Below are positions 1 through 7,780 of a DNA stretch of 34,891 bases, in pieces. A program made the position numbers and the translations under genes. How positions within the stretch are numbered: position 1 is the stretch's first letter; each line of letters begins with the position of its first letter. The notes under the pieces were generated by a model, which worked only from the letters and a program-made list of their open reading frames with translations, was not told where the DNA came from and made no database searches. Where the stretch lies: assembly GCA_049644345.1 (NCBI GenBank), contig JBARRS010000171.1:1-34891 (forward strand), given 5' to 3'. Source of the stretch: JBARRS01 sp049644345. GTDB lineage: Bacteria > Actinomycetota > Thermoleophilia > Gaiellales > Gaiellaceae.

Positions 1-1894
1 GCGAGCTGCCGCTCGGGATCGCGACAGGCTGCGTCAGGGTGCTGTTACCGTTGACCGCGCTCGTGGAGCCAATCCGGGCCGAATAGCTGCCCGAATGGGC
101 AGTCGTGCTGATCACCGGGGTGAACGCGCCGCTCGCCGTCCATCCGCTCAGGTTCCCGGCCTCGAAGCCACCGTTGACTATGCCCTGAGCTGCTGCTGTG
201 ACGCTGAGGCTGACGGTTGTCGTATGGGTGGCGCTCGAGCCGGTCCCGGTCACCGTGATCGTGTAGGTGCCCAGTGCGGTGCTCGAGCCGACGTTGACGG
301 TCATGGTCGACGAGCCGCCTGCGGTGACCGAGGCCGGGCTGAAGCTGACCGTGGTGCCTGCAGGCTGGCCGCTGGCGGTGAGGCTCACGGTCTGAGCCGA
401 GCCGTTCGTGACAGCGGTGCCGATGGTCGAGGTGCCGCTGCCTCCCTGCGCCACGCTCAAGCTGCTGGGATTGGCGCTGATCGAGAAGTCGGAAGGCCCT
501 GGCGGCGGCGCGGTTCCGGTCGTGTAGATCGCCTCGTCGAGGACGCCGCCGCTCGGGGGATTGGCGACAGCGAAGACCGGATGGGCGGTTCCGCCGGCGA
601 AAGAGGCTGAGATGTAGTCGCCGACCATCGGCCCCTGCGAGGTGCCGGCGAGCCAGCTGAGGGCGATCGGGCCGGCGAGCTGACTGCTCGTGCTCCAGCT
701 CGAGCCCCCGTCCGAAGAGGAGACCAGACCGACATCGAGCTGACAGTTGGCGGAGCTGCAGCTTGCGGACGGGTAGTAGTAGTAGTAGGCAAGCGCCAGC
801 CGGCCGCTAGTCCCGGAGCTGGTCGGATCGACGGCGAGCCCGGGGATGAAGTGATCGACGCCGCTTGTGGTCGCGTCGATCGGGATCCGGCTGACGCTCG
901 ACCAGGTCGGGTAGCCCGCCTGGGTGGTCGTGGCCATGACAATGTCATTCGAGGTGCACGAGGGGCGGAAGCGGCAGTCCTGCCAGACAACGTAGACCTT
1001 CCCCGAAGCGTCGACCTCGGCCGATGGGAGCGGGCTGGTGCGCAGACCACCGGCGACGGCGTGCTCGCTGACCGAGGCGACCGTCACGGTGCTCCGCCAA
1101 CTCGCCCCGCCGTCGACCGACCGGAAGGAGAGAATTGCGGTCTCGCTGGCGTTGGCGATCGGCACGATCACCTGGCCATTCGGCTGCACGACAGGCTGGC
1201 CACCCAGCCCGCTGGCGCTGTCTCCTGTGTTAAGGGCGCCACCCCAGGTGAGGCCGCCGTCGCTCGAGGTACTCATCTTGATGCGGTTGGAGTTGCCGTG
1301 GTCGTCCCACTCGCTGTAACAGTGTCCGTAGAAGGGACTGGCGGGGTAGTTGTCGCAGACGATCCAGCTCTTATCGAGGTCGCTTCCGCTCGCGACCGTG
1401 ACCGGGTTACTCCACGTGAAGCCGCCGTCGCTCGAGCGACTGACAACGACGCCCACCCCGGAGACGGAGGGCTCCGAGAGCACGAGCGACTCGATCAGCC
1501 AAACGCCGTGACGGGCGTCGTAGGCGACGGACGGATCGCTGGCGCGGTCATAGGGACCACTCCCCTGGTACTTGGTGACCCCCGGGAGGAAGCCGCTCGT
1601 CCAGCTGCCGCCGCCGTTGGCTGAGGTTGCCCAGCCGATGTCGGAGGAGCCGCCGTCGAAGGTCCGGCCGACCTGGAAGGCCGTCACGATCGTCGAGCCG
1701 AACGCAAACGTATCGGGCTCGACCTCCGTCCGGTGTTGGCTCGACGTGTTGGTAAACGGATCGGCGCTCAGCTGGGTGAGCGAGCCGGCCGCGGGGGCGT
1801 TTCCGCTGAAGACGAACACAAGCGCGAACAGAGCCGCGATCGCGACTCCCGGACCGAGCCCGCTATGGGGTGACGACCCTCGTATGCGCCTCGT
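1..1894 (-). CDS. Secreted BNR/sialidase-fold protein with Ig-like and CBM-like tail (3' partial)
   Basis: The reading frame is open on the minus strand from about 1894 to the left edge, so the C-terminus is missing. A hydrophobic stretch (AIAALFALVFVFSG, about 1840-1800) ending near APAAG looks like a signal peptide. The next 400 residues carry repeated S-x-D-G-G-x-x-W motifs (DGGSSD, SSDGGFTW, SSDGGLTW, SVDGGASW, SSDGGSSW), the Asp-box pattern of sialidase/BNR beta-propellers. A PPPGPSDF linker follows, then an Ig-like domain of the type common in actinobacterial exoproteins (about 500-180), then NGGFEAGNLSGW, which opens a jelly-roll carbohydrate-binding-like module (about 170-1). The substrate cannot be told. 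The start is unresolved: no ATG, GTG or TTG lies in frame just upstream of the signal region, and 1894 (ACG) is only a placeholder. Confidence 0.75.
773..788. repeat. (GTA)5 trinucleotide run encoding a Tyr run
   Basis: Five consecutive GTA/TAG-phase units lie inside the BNR protein gene. Read on the minus strand they encode a short poly-tyrosine stretch (AYYYYY) in a propeller loop. The run is a likely slippage site. Confidence 0.7.
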
Positions 1895-1962
1895 CGAACC
1901 CGTTATGTGTTGATAGCGCCTGTAGCCGCAAATGTCCAGGCCGGCGGGCTTCTTATCCGGGC

Positions 1963-1968
1963 TAAGCT
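1963..1968 (+). promoter_or_regulatory. -10 element TAAGCT, leaderless CHRD gene
   Basis: TAAGCT lies 9 nt before the GTG start at 1978. There is no Shine-Dalgarno sequence between them, so the transcript probably starts at or next to the start codon. Confidence 0.5.
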
Positions 1969-1977
1969 GGACAGGCT

Positions 1978-2442
1978 GTGAGAACGCGCCTACCGAGGCT
2001 GACGGCGGTTGGCCTCGCAGCTTTCACCGTTGCCGGCGTCGCAACCGGCGCCCGCCACAGCAACACGTTCGGATTGAAGGCGCCACTCGACGCGAGGCAA
2101 GAAGTGCCGCCGCAGACCGTGAAGGTTCGCGCCGCGCGCGGAACATTCACCGGCACGCTCACGGTCACCGCTTCCAGAACGACGGTTGCCTGGAGCCTGA
2201 CCTTCAGCCACCTGAGCGGTCGGGCCCTCGGCGCCGACATCCACAGGGGCGCGCTGGGGAAGTCGGGGCCGATCGCGGTCAGGCTCTGCCGCCCGTGTCG
2301 GTCAGGGACACGCGGCAAGGCGACGTTGGCAGCGAAAGCAATTAGAGCGATCAAGACCGGCCGCGCCTACGTGAACGTAGTCACACGGAAGAACCCGAAC
2401 GGTGAGATCCGCGGCCAGATCCGGCTCATTCAGGGTTACTGA
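1978..2442 (+). CDS. Secreted CHRD-domain protein
   Basis: This 154-residue protein starts at GTG. Residues 1-25 form a signal peptide (RTRLPRLTAVGLAAFTVAGVATG). The rest matches the CHRD fold first seen in chordin: an LDARQEVPP opening, a GTFTGTLTV strand, ADIHRGALGKSG, and the closing pattern AYVNVVTRKNPNGEIRGQI. In bacteria CHRD proteins are small exported beta-sandwich proteins of unknown role. The single Cys pair (LCRPC) could form a disulfide. The gene stands alone, is divergent from the BNR protein and is followed directly by a gene remnant. Confidence 0.85.
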   Translation: MRTRLPRLTAVGLAAFTVAGVATGARHSNTFGLKAPLDARQEVPPQTVKVRAARGTFTGTLTVTASRTTVAWSLTFSHLSGRALGADIHRGALGKSGPIAVRLCRPCRSGTRGKATLAAKAIRAIKTGRAYVNVVTRKNPNGEIRGQIRLIQGY

Positions 2443-2476
2443 ACCGACCCGTAGGACGCGCACGCCACGGCGGCGC

Positions 2477-2635
2477 CTGTTCTCGTTCACCTCGAACGCT
2501 CCGAATACCGAGGTCCGCAACGCGACCACCTTCGGCGTGCTGAAGCTGACCCTTCACAGCGGCGGCTATGACTGGCGGTTCGTTCCCATAGCCGGCTCGA
2601 CGTTCACGGACAGCGGCACCGGCTTCTGTCACTGA
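2477..2635 (+). pseudogene. C-terminal remnant of a secreted metallophosphoesterase
   Basis: The 53 codons before the TGA at 2633-2635 encode NTEVRNATTFGVLKLTLH followed by YDWRFVP and FTDSGTGFCH. From memory this is the extreme C-terminal domain of actinobacterial secreted phosphatase/metallophosphoesterase proteins, whose endings read TFGVLKLTL..YDW.FVP..G.TFTDSG...C. The catalytic domain is absent upstream, where the unrelated CHRD gene ends at 2442. A 77-residue open frame begins at 2402, but its first 25 residues are arginine-rich and look non-coding. I read it as the tail of a deleted or displaced gene. It could also be an exon-like remnant left by a recombination that brought in the CHRD gene. 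Confidence 0.6.
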
Positions 2636-2654
2636 CCGGCTGATTCAGCCTGAC

Positions 2655-2660
2655 TACAAT
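2655..2660 (+). promoter_or_regulatory. -10 element TACAAT of the SRP RNA
   Basis: TACAAT is a near-ideal -10 hexamer. Counting about 7 nt downstream puts the transcription start at about 2667, two bases before the 5' stem of the SRP RNA. No convincing -35 is visible. Confidence 0.6.
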
Positions 2661-2666
2661 CGTCTC

Positions 2667-2748
2667 GCCCGCGGCACTGGGAGCGTTCGAACCGCGTCAG
2701 ATCCGGAAGGAAGCAGCGCTAAGGACTCCCTCCCAGGTGCCGCGGTCT
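2667..2748 (+). ncRNA. ffs: Signal recognition particle RNA (4.5S type)
   Basis: The apical segment (about 2697-2722) carries the invariant SRP helix 8 core, TCCGGAAGGAAGCAG, with its GGAA tetraloop and the asymmetric AGCAG side that binds Ffh. The terminal stem is clear: 2669-2683 pairs with 2730-2745 with a single bulge. The length of about 80 nt fits the small bacterial form. The RNA lies upstream of dnaX, ybaB and recR, a very conserved order in bacteria, which supports both identity and strand. It would work with the Ffh GTPase in targeting membrane and exported proteins. Confidence 0.9.
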
Positions 2749-2801
2749 CCCGTTCGAAGTCCGGCTTCGGCTCCGCCGAAGGCATGACGACTTCGAACGG
2801 G
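2749..2801 (+). terminator. Long hairpin directly after the SRP RNA
   Basis: A perfect 13-bp inverted repeat (2749-2761 with 2789-2801) encloses a second stem (2765-2771 with 2775-2781, loop TCC). No U-tract follows. It begins immediately at the 3' end of the SRP RNA stem, so it is either an intrinsic-like terminator or RNA 3'-end structure. Confidence 0.5.
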
Positions 2802-2864
2802 TAGGCGTTGCCGGCAACGGTCGCGAGCCGACGCCGGCAAAGCCGCATCGGCGACGATACGCAG

Positions 2865-3638
2865 GTGGACAGGGTTCAGAGGTTGCGGGAGCTTCATCGG
2901 GGACCGCGTCTTCTCGTGCTTCCGAACGCTTGGGATGCCGTGAGCGCCGCGCTCTTCGAAAAGGCGGGCGCACGGGCGATTGCGACATCGAGTGGCGCGG
3001 TCGCTTGGGCGCTCGGCTACGCGGACGGCGAGCAAGCGCCGCCGGAGGAGATGCTTGCGGCCGTCTCGCGCATCGTTCGAGTCGTCTCCGTTCCCGTGAC
3101 GGCGGATCTCGAGGCCGGCTACGGCGATCCGGTGGCGACCGCGGAGGCGGCGGTCGCGGCAGGCGCGGCGGGCCTCAATCTCGAGGACGGTGCCGGCGAT
3201 CCGGCAGAGCAGGTCGAGCGGCTCCGAGCCGTCCGGGAGGCGGTCGCCGACCGCCTCGTGCTCAACGCCCGCATCGACGTCTTCCTCCGCCACGCGGGCA
3301 GGCGGTGGGACCGCTTCGACGACGCGGTCGCCCGAGCGGGGGCGTATCTCGCGGCGGGTGCCGACTGCGTCTTCCCGATCGGCGTCTCCGACGCCGAGCT
3401 GATCCGCCGCCTCGTCGAGGAGATCGACGGTCCGGTCAACATCCTGGCCACCTCTGGAAGTCCTACTGTCGCCGAGCTCGAGCGGCTCGGCGTCCGCCGC
3501 GTCAGCGTCGGCTCGGGCATCGCGCAGGCGGCGCTCGGGACAGCGGATCGCGCCGCGCGGGAGCTGCTCGAAGACGGCACTCTCTCGTTCCTCGAAGGCC
3601 GGATTCCGGGCGACGAGCTCAACCGGCTGCTCGGCTAG
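2865..3638 (+). CDS. Isocitrate lyase / PEP mutase family enzyme
   Basis: The product (257 residues from GTG 2865) has the alpha/beta-barrel signature of the PEP mutase/isocitrate lyase superfamily: LPNAWDAVSA near the N-terminus, the metal-site strand VTADLEAGYGDP, then GLNLEDG, LNARIDVF, and FPIGVSD. Members cleave or form C-C or P-C bonds next to a carboxylate, using Mg2+. The isocitrate lyase KKCGH loop is absent, so isocitrate lyase itself is unlikely; 2-methylisocitrate/oxaloacetate-lyase-like activity or an uncharacterised relative fits better. A TTG at 2808 would extend the frame, but the extra residues are basic, overlap hairpin sequence and are not like the family N-terminus. The gene sits between the SRP RNA and dnaX, which is not usual. 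Confidence 0.8.
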   Translation: MDRVQRLRELHRGPRLLVLPNAWDAVSAALFEKAGARAIATSSGAVAWALGYADGEQAPPEEMLAAVSRIVRVVSVPVTADLEAGYGDPVATAEAAVAAGAAGLNLEDGAGDPAEQVERLRAVREAVADRLVLNARIDVFLRHAGRRWDRFDDAVARAGAYLAAGADCVFPIGVSDAELIRRLVEEIDGPVNILATSGSPTVAELERLGVRRVSVGSGIAQAALGTADRAARELLEDGTLSFLEGRIPGDELNRLLG

Positions 3639-3690
3639 GATCGTTGAGTGCCCCTTCCAGCAATAGTCAGGGCGCTTCTGGCGGTGCCCG

Positions 3691-3737
3691 ACGCCGCCAG
3701 GCGGCGTCCTCGGTCGCGCCGATATGTCCGCATATCG
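3691..3737. other. Two intergenic inverted repeats upstream of dnaX
   Basis: ACGCCGC-CAG-GCGGCGT (3691-3707) is a compact GC hairpin without a T-tract, probably the 3' end of the preceding transcript. CGATATG-TCCG-CATATCG (3720-3737) is a perfect AT-richer palindrome about 75 bp before dnaX and could be a protein-binding site. Nothing else is recognisable in 3639-3811. Confidence 0.4.
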
Positions 3738-3811
3738 ACGCTCCCTGCGTCCTTGCCTGACGACCCCGGTCACTCGCCAGAAACGCGAGACCATTACCGG
3801 AAAGGGCACTA

Positions 3812-5404
3812 GTGACCGCGCTCTACAGGAAGTACCGGCCCCAGGACTTCGACGAGGTGGTCGGTCAGGACCCGGTGGTCCGAACGCTCAAAAACGCAAT
3901 CGATGCAGGCCGCGTGCGGCAGGCCTACCTCTTCGCCGGGCCGCGCGGCACCGGCAAGACTTCGCTCGCACGGATTCTCGCGAAGGCGCTCAACTGCGCC
4001 CAGGGCCCCACGGCGAATCCGGACAACAGCTGCCACGCCTGCCGCGCGATCGCCGCCGGCACCTCGCTCGACGTGATCGAGATGGACGCCGCCTCCCAAC
4101 GCGGCATCGACGACATCCGCGAGATCCGCGAGCGCGTCGTGCTCCAGCCCGTCGAAGGCCGCTACAAGGTCTACATCCTCGACGAGGCGCACCAGCTCAC
4201 GGACGCCGCCTTCAACGCACTGCTGAAGCTGATCGAGGAGCCACCTCCCCACCTCGTCTTCGTCTTCTGCACGACCGACCTCGGGAAGATGCTCCCGACC
4301 GTCCGGTCGCGCTGCCAGACCTTCGTCTTCGCTCGGCCGCGGCTGACGGAGCTCGTCAGGCTCCTGCGCCGCGTCGCGGACGGCGAAGGGATCGAGGCGC
4401 CTGACGCCGCGCTCTCGCTGATCGCCCGCTCGGCCCGCGGCTCCTACCGCGACGGGATCTCTACCCTCGATCAGCTCACCGCGGCGACGAGCGGCAAGAT
4501 CACCGTTCAGGACGTGCTTCAGCTCGTCGGCGCGGTCGAAGAGGAGGCGCTCTTTCGCCTCTGCGACTTCGTAGTCGACCGGGACACGGCCGGCGCCCTC
4601 ACCTTCCTCGAGGAGCTCGCCGAGCAGGGACAGGACATCGGCCGACTGGTCACGGACCTGCTCGAGCATCTCCGCCACCTCCTGCTCGTGCAGCACATGG
4701 GCGTGGTGCCCGAATCCCTGCCGGTCACTGACGAGACACGAGAGCGCCTACGCGAGCAGGCGAATCAGCTGCCCGAGCCGACCGTGCTGCGCCTGTGCGA
4801 CCTGCTCGCTGTCGCGCTCGACGACATGCGCCAGGGCGGCGACCCACGCCTGCCGCTCGAGCTCGCGCTCGTGAAGGTGACGAGAGCGGCGGCCGACCTC
4901 TCCCGCGAATCGGTGGCGTACCGACTCGATCTGCTCGAACAGCATCGCGGCCCTGTCCAGCGGAGCAGTGACCCCGGACCAGGTCCCGAGACGGGTCCGG
5001 GCGAGACACGGCCCGCCGAGCCGCCGGATTTCGACCTCTCCCAACTCCAGGAGGCGTGGCAGCGAGCGGTGCTGCCGGCCGTCGAGGAGCGCTCGATCCC
5101 GACGGCCTCGGTCCTGCGTGAGGCCCATCCGGCCGGGCTGGCCGGCGACACGCTCGTCGTCGAGTTCCCGCGCAGTGCCGCGTTCCACCGCCAGCTCGCC
5201 GAGGAGCCGAAGAATGCGACGCTGCTCGCCGACGCGCTCTACGAGGTGACAGGCCGGCGTCTCTCGCTCGCGTTCGAGCTCGGCGAGAACGGCGGCGAGG
5301 GTGAGGCGGCCGAGGAGGAACAGCCCACGTCGGAAGAGGAGCTCGTCTCGTTGATCAAGGACACTTTCGACGCACGGGAGGTCGACGAACCAGGCAACAT
5401 CTGA
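3812..5404 (+). CDS. dnaX: DNA polymerase III subunit gamma/tau
   Basis: The product (530 residues) is the clamp-loader ATPase that loads the beta clamp; its tau-type tail links to the replicase and helicase. It opens with ALYRKYRPQDFDEVVGQ. The Walker A motif GPRGTGKT is at residues 43-50, the Walker B ILDEAHQL near 130, and the arginine-finger SRC motif (TVRSRC) near 170. The zinc module keeps Cys62, Cys74 and Cys77, but the usual second Cys is Asp71, so the site is atypical. Residues from about 370 are acidic and proline-rich, the tau-like part. GTG 3812 was chosen because the family starts exactly there; AAAGGG at 3801-3806 can serve as ribosome binding site. The next gene in the classic order, ybaB, follows after 125 bp. 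Confidence 0.96.
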   Translation: MTALYRKYRPQDFDEVVGQDPVVRTLKNAIDAGRVRQAYLFAGPRGTGKTSLARILAKALNCAQGPTANPDNSCHACRAIAAGTSLDVIEMDAASQRGIDDIREIRERVVLQPVEGRYKVYILDEAHQLTDAAFNALLKLIEEPPPHLVFVFCTTDLGKMLPTVRSRCQTFVFARPRLTELVRLLRRVADGEGIEAPDAALSLIARSARGSYRDGISTLDQLTAATSGKITVQDVLQLVGAVEEEALFRLCDFVVDRDTAGALTFLEELAEQGQDIGRLVTDLLEHLRHLLLVQHMGVVPESLPVTDETRERLREQANQLPEPTVLRLCDLLAVALDDMRQGGDPRLPLELALVKVTRAAADLSRESVAYRLDLLEQHRGPVQRSSDPGPGPETGPGETRPAEPPDFDLSQLQEAWQRAVLPAVEERSIPTASVLREAHPAGLAGDTLVVEFPRSAAFHRQLAEEPKNATLLADALYEVTGRRLSLAFELGENGGEGEAAEEEQPTSEEELVSLIKDTFDAREVDEPGNI

Positions 5405-5416
5405 GCCATAGGGGCG

Positions 5417-5512
5417 GTGCTGCTCGCGGCGGTGGCGGATGTGGTCCTCGTCCTCATCGCTGTCGTCGTCTGGCGCCGGTTCGGCCACCGGATCCGCCAG
5501 CGGCTGCCCTGA
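5417..5512 (+). CDS. Candidate 31-residue single-span membrane protein
   Basis: A GTG at 5417, 12 bases after the dnaX stop, opens a 32-codon frame ending at TGA 5510-5512. The peptide is LLAAVADVVLVLIAVVVW followed by RRFGHRIRQRLP: one transmembrane helix and a strongly basic tail, as in many small membrane proteins. It fills the gap between dnaX and ybaB almost exactly, and the ybaB -10 box starts just after its stop. No homolog is known to me. Chance hydrophobicity in GC-rich DNA remains possible. Confidence 0.4.
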   Translation: MLLAAVADVVLVLIAVVVWRRFGHRIRQRLP

Positions 5513-5514
5513 GC

Positions 5515-5520
5515 TAATCT
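5515..5520 (+). promoter_or_regulatory. -10 element TAATCT, leaderless ybaB
   Basis: TAATCT lies 9 nt before the GTG at 5530, with no Shine-Dalgarno sequence between. Confidence 0.5.
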
Positions 5521-5529
5521 CGCCCCACC

Positions 5530-5850
5530 GTGGCGATGGACTTCGAGAAGCTGCTCCAGCAGGCGCAGCAGATGCAGGAGCAGATGGCGAAGGCGCAGGC
5601 GGAACTCGCCGACGAGATCGTCGAGGCGTCCGCTGGCGGCGGCATGGTCACGGTCAAGGCGACGGGTGCGCTGGAGATCACCGAGATCAGGATCTCGCCC
5701 GAGGCGATCGACTCGGATGACCCGGAACTGCTTGCCGACATGGTGCTGGCGGCCGTGAACGAGGCCCTCCGCGCCGCGCAGAACCTCGTCGAGTCGAAGC
5801 TCGGCGGCGCAATGGGCGGCCTCCGCGGGCTTGGCCTGCCCGGTCTCTAG
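5530..5850 (+). CDS. ybaB: YbaB/EbfC family nucleoid-associated protein
   Basis: The product (106 residues) has a coiled-coil N-terminal helix (FEKLLQQAQQMQEQMAKAQAEL), then GGGMVTVKATGALEITEIRI and a C-terminal helix. This is the YbaB dimer fold, which binds DNA without clear sequence specificity. The gene lies between dnaX and recR, as in most bacteria. GTG 5530 fits the leaderless -10 box; ATG 5536 (MDFEKLL) would lose only two residues. Confidence 0.93.
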   Translation: MAMDFEKLLQQAQQMQEQMAKAQAELADEIVEASAGGGMVTVKATGALEITEIRISPEAIDSDDPELLADMVLAAVNEALRAAQNLVESKLGGAMGGLRGLGLPGL

Positions 5851-5864
5851 CCGCTGCGCGCGGG

Positions 5865-5870
5865 CACAAT
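5865..5870 (+). promoter_or_regulatory. -10 element CACAAT, leaderless recR
   Basis: CACAAT lies 6 nt before the GTG at 5877. It is inside a 26-bp gap after ybaB and there is no Shine-Dalgarno sequence. Confidence 0.4.
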
Positions 5871-5876
5871 TGCGGC

Positions 5877-6467
5877 GTGGTCTCGCCCTCTGTGGACAAC
5901 CTCGTCGCGCAGCTGTCGCGCCTGCCCGGCGTCGGGGCGCGCACGGCGCAGCGGCTCGCCTTCCACATCCTCCGCGCGACGAAGGACGAGGCGCACGCCC
6001 TCGCTGCGGCGATCGACGACGTGAAGGAGCGCGTTCGCTTCTGTCGCGAGTGCGGAAACCTGACCGAAAGCGACCTGTGCGCGATCTGCGAGGACGCGCG
6101 CCGGGATCGATCGGTCGTGTGTGTCGTCGAACAGCCGGTCGACCTGATCTCGCTCGAGCGCACGCACGAGTACCGCGGTCTCTATCACGTCCTAGGCGGC
6201 TCGCTCTCGCCGCTCGACGGGATCGAGCCCGAGCACCTGCGAATCGACGAGCTAATGCGTCGTGTCGAGCGCGACGGAATCGAGGAGGTCGTGCTCGCGA
6301 CGAATCCGAACATGACCGGCGAGGCGACTGCCGCATATCTAGCCGACCGTCTCCGGGGCCGGGTGCGCGTGACGCGGCTGGCAAGCGGCCTGCCCGTCGG
6401 CGGCGACCTCGAGTACGCCGACGAGGTCACGCTCGGACGCGCGCTCGCCGGCCGCCGCGAGATGTAG
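5877..6467 (+). CDS. recR: Recombination mediator protein RecR
   Basis: The product (196 residues, the usual length) helps RecF/RecO load RecA onto gapped DNA. It has a helix-hairpin-helix at residues 12-31 (LSRLPGVGARTAQRLAFHI), a four-Cys zinc site (Cys56, Cys59, Cys68, Cys71), and then a Toprim domain from about 78 (VVCVVEQPVDLISLERT, and YRGLYHVLGGSLSPLDGI). It follows ybaB by 26 bp but seems to have its own leaderless promoter. Confidence 0.97.
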   Translation: MVSPSVDNLVAQLSRLPGVGARTAQRLAFHILRATKDEAHALAAAIDDVKERVRFCRECGNLTESDLCAICEDARRDRSVVCVVEQPVDLISLERTHEYRGLYHVLGGSLSPLDGIEPEHLRIDELMRRVERDGIEEVVLATNPNMTGEATAAYLADRLRGRVRVTRLASGLPVGGDLEYADEVTLGRALAGRREM

Positions 6468-6529
6468 CCGGCTGCATCCGGCGCCTTCGACTCTTAACTC
6501 GGCTCAACAAGCGCGTAATCCGCCGCGCC

Positions 6530-6535
6530 TAGACT
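6530..6535 (+). promoter_or_regulatory. -10 element TAGACT, leaderless lysC
   Basis: TAGACT ends directly at a possible TTG (6536) and lies 6 nt before GTG 6542. The spacing favours GTG 6542 as the start. Confidence 0.45.
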
Positions 6536-6541
6536 TTGGTC

Positions 6542-7780
6542 GTGGCCACGACCGACTACGAGGCCGTCCCGGCGGTCGAGGGCGCAGAGCCCAGGATCGG
6601 GACGGTGGTTATGAAGTTCGGCGGCACATCCGTTGCCGACCCCGCCAAGATCAAGGAGGTCGCCGGCCGGCTCGTGGCGGCTTCCGAAGCGGGGAACCGC
6701 GTCGTCGCCGTCCTCTCGGCGATGGGCCACACGACCGACGACCTGCTGCGGCTGGCGCACGAGGTCTCGCCGCGGCCGAAGGCGCGCGAGATCGACATGC
6801 TTATCTCGGTCGGCGAGCGAGTCTCCTGCGCCCTGGCCGCGATGGCGATTCACGATCTCGGCCGCGAGGCGATCTCGTTCACCGGCTCGCAGGCCGGGAT
6901 CGTCACCGACACCGTCCACGGCAAGGCGAAGATCGTCGACGTCCGCGCCCGCCGCATACACGAGGCGCTCGACGCGAACCGGATCGTCCTCGTCGCGGGC
7001 TTCCAGGGCGTCTCGACCGAGCAGGAGATCACGACCCTCGGCCGCGGCGGCTCGGACACGACGGCCGTCGCGCTCGCAGCGGCACTGGGCGCCGATTCCT
7101 GCGAGATCTATACGGACGTCGAGGGCGTCTACACGGCCGACCCGCGGGTCGTCCCGACCGCGCGCAAGCTGCGGGCGCTCAGCTACGAAGAGATGCTCGA
7201 GCTGGCGTCGTCCGGCGCGCGCGTGATGGCGACGCGCGCGATCGAGGTCGCGCGCAGCCACAATGTGAAGCTGCACATCCGCTCGACCTTCGGCGAGCGC
7301 GACGGGACCTGGATCCGCGAGGAGGACGAGATGCTCGAGAAGGCGCTCATCTCCGGGGTCGTGCACCAGCGCGAGGAGACGGTCTACGACGTCGAGGGAG
7401 TGACGGCGGCGCGCCTGTTCGGCGCGCTCGCGGAGGCAGCTGTGAACGTCGACACGATCCTCCAGACCGGAGACGACCGGATCGTCTTCTCCGCGCCGCC
7501 GGAGGACCGGGCCGACGTCGAGCGCGCGCTCGACGGGCTCGGCGTCACTTGGACCGTGCGAGAGGGCCTCGGGAAGGTGAGCCTCGTCGGAGCGGGAATG
7601 AAGAGCCACCCCGGCGTCGCCGCGAAGGCGTTCGCCGCTCTCGAGGCGGAGGGAATTCACCCGGCGGTCGTGAGCACCTCTCCGATCAAGATCGCGTGTC
7701 ACGTGCGTAGCGAGGACGTGGACCGTGCAGTACAGGCCCTGCACGAGGCCTTCGAGCTCGCGACGGCGAACGTTGACTGA
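6542..7780 (+). CDS. lysC: Aspartate kinase
   Basis: The product (412 residues from GTG 6542) phosphorylates aspartate, the first step to lysine, threonine and methionine. The kinase domain opens with MKFGGTSV at residues 24-31 and includes VGERVSCAL, FTGSQAGI and TLGRGGSDTTAVALA. Two ACT regulatory domains follow from about residue 265 (GVTAARLFGALAEA and GKVSLVGAGMKSHPGVAAKAF), so feedback by lysine and/or threonine is likely. The 20-odd residues before the kinase domain are unusual. ATG 6611 would give the family-typical start, but the -10 box points to 6542. The asd gene overlaps its end. Confidence 0.95.
   Translation: MATTDYEAVPAVEGAEPRIGTVVMKFGGTSVADPAKIKEVAGRLVAASEAGNRVVAVLSAMGHTTDDLLRLAHEVSPRPKAREIDMLISVGERVSCALAAMAIHDLGREAISFTGSQAGIVTDTVHGKAKIVDVRARRIHEALDANRIVLVAGFQGVSTEQEITTLGRGGSDTTAVALAAALGADSCEIYTDVEGVYTADPRVVPTARKLRALSYEEMLELASSGARVMATRAIEVARSHNVKLHIRSTFGERDGTWIREEDEMLEKALISGVVHQREETVYDVEGVTAARLFGALAEAAVNVDTILQTGDDRIVFSAPPEDRADVERALDGLGVTWTVREGLGKVSLVGAGMKSHPGVAAKAFAALEAEGIHPAVVSTSPIKIACHVRSEDVDRAVQALHEAFELATANVD

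Noticed and set aside
2697..3809. 370-residue open frame on the minus strand
   Set aside because: It is antisense to the SRP RNA and to the PEP mutase-family gene. Its sequence is Arg/Ala-rich without any domain, as expected for a GC-rich shadow frame.
3724..4404. 226-residue plus frame starting before dnaX
   Set aside because: It is out of frame with dnaX and rich in Arg and Pro; the clamp-loader motifs are all in the other frame.
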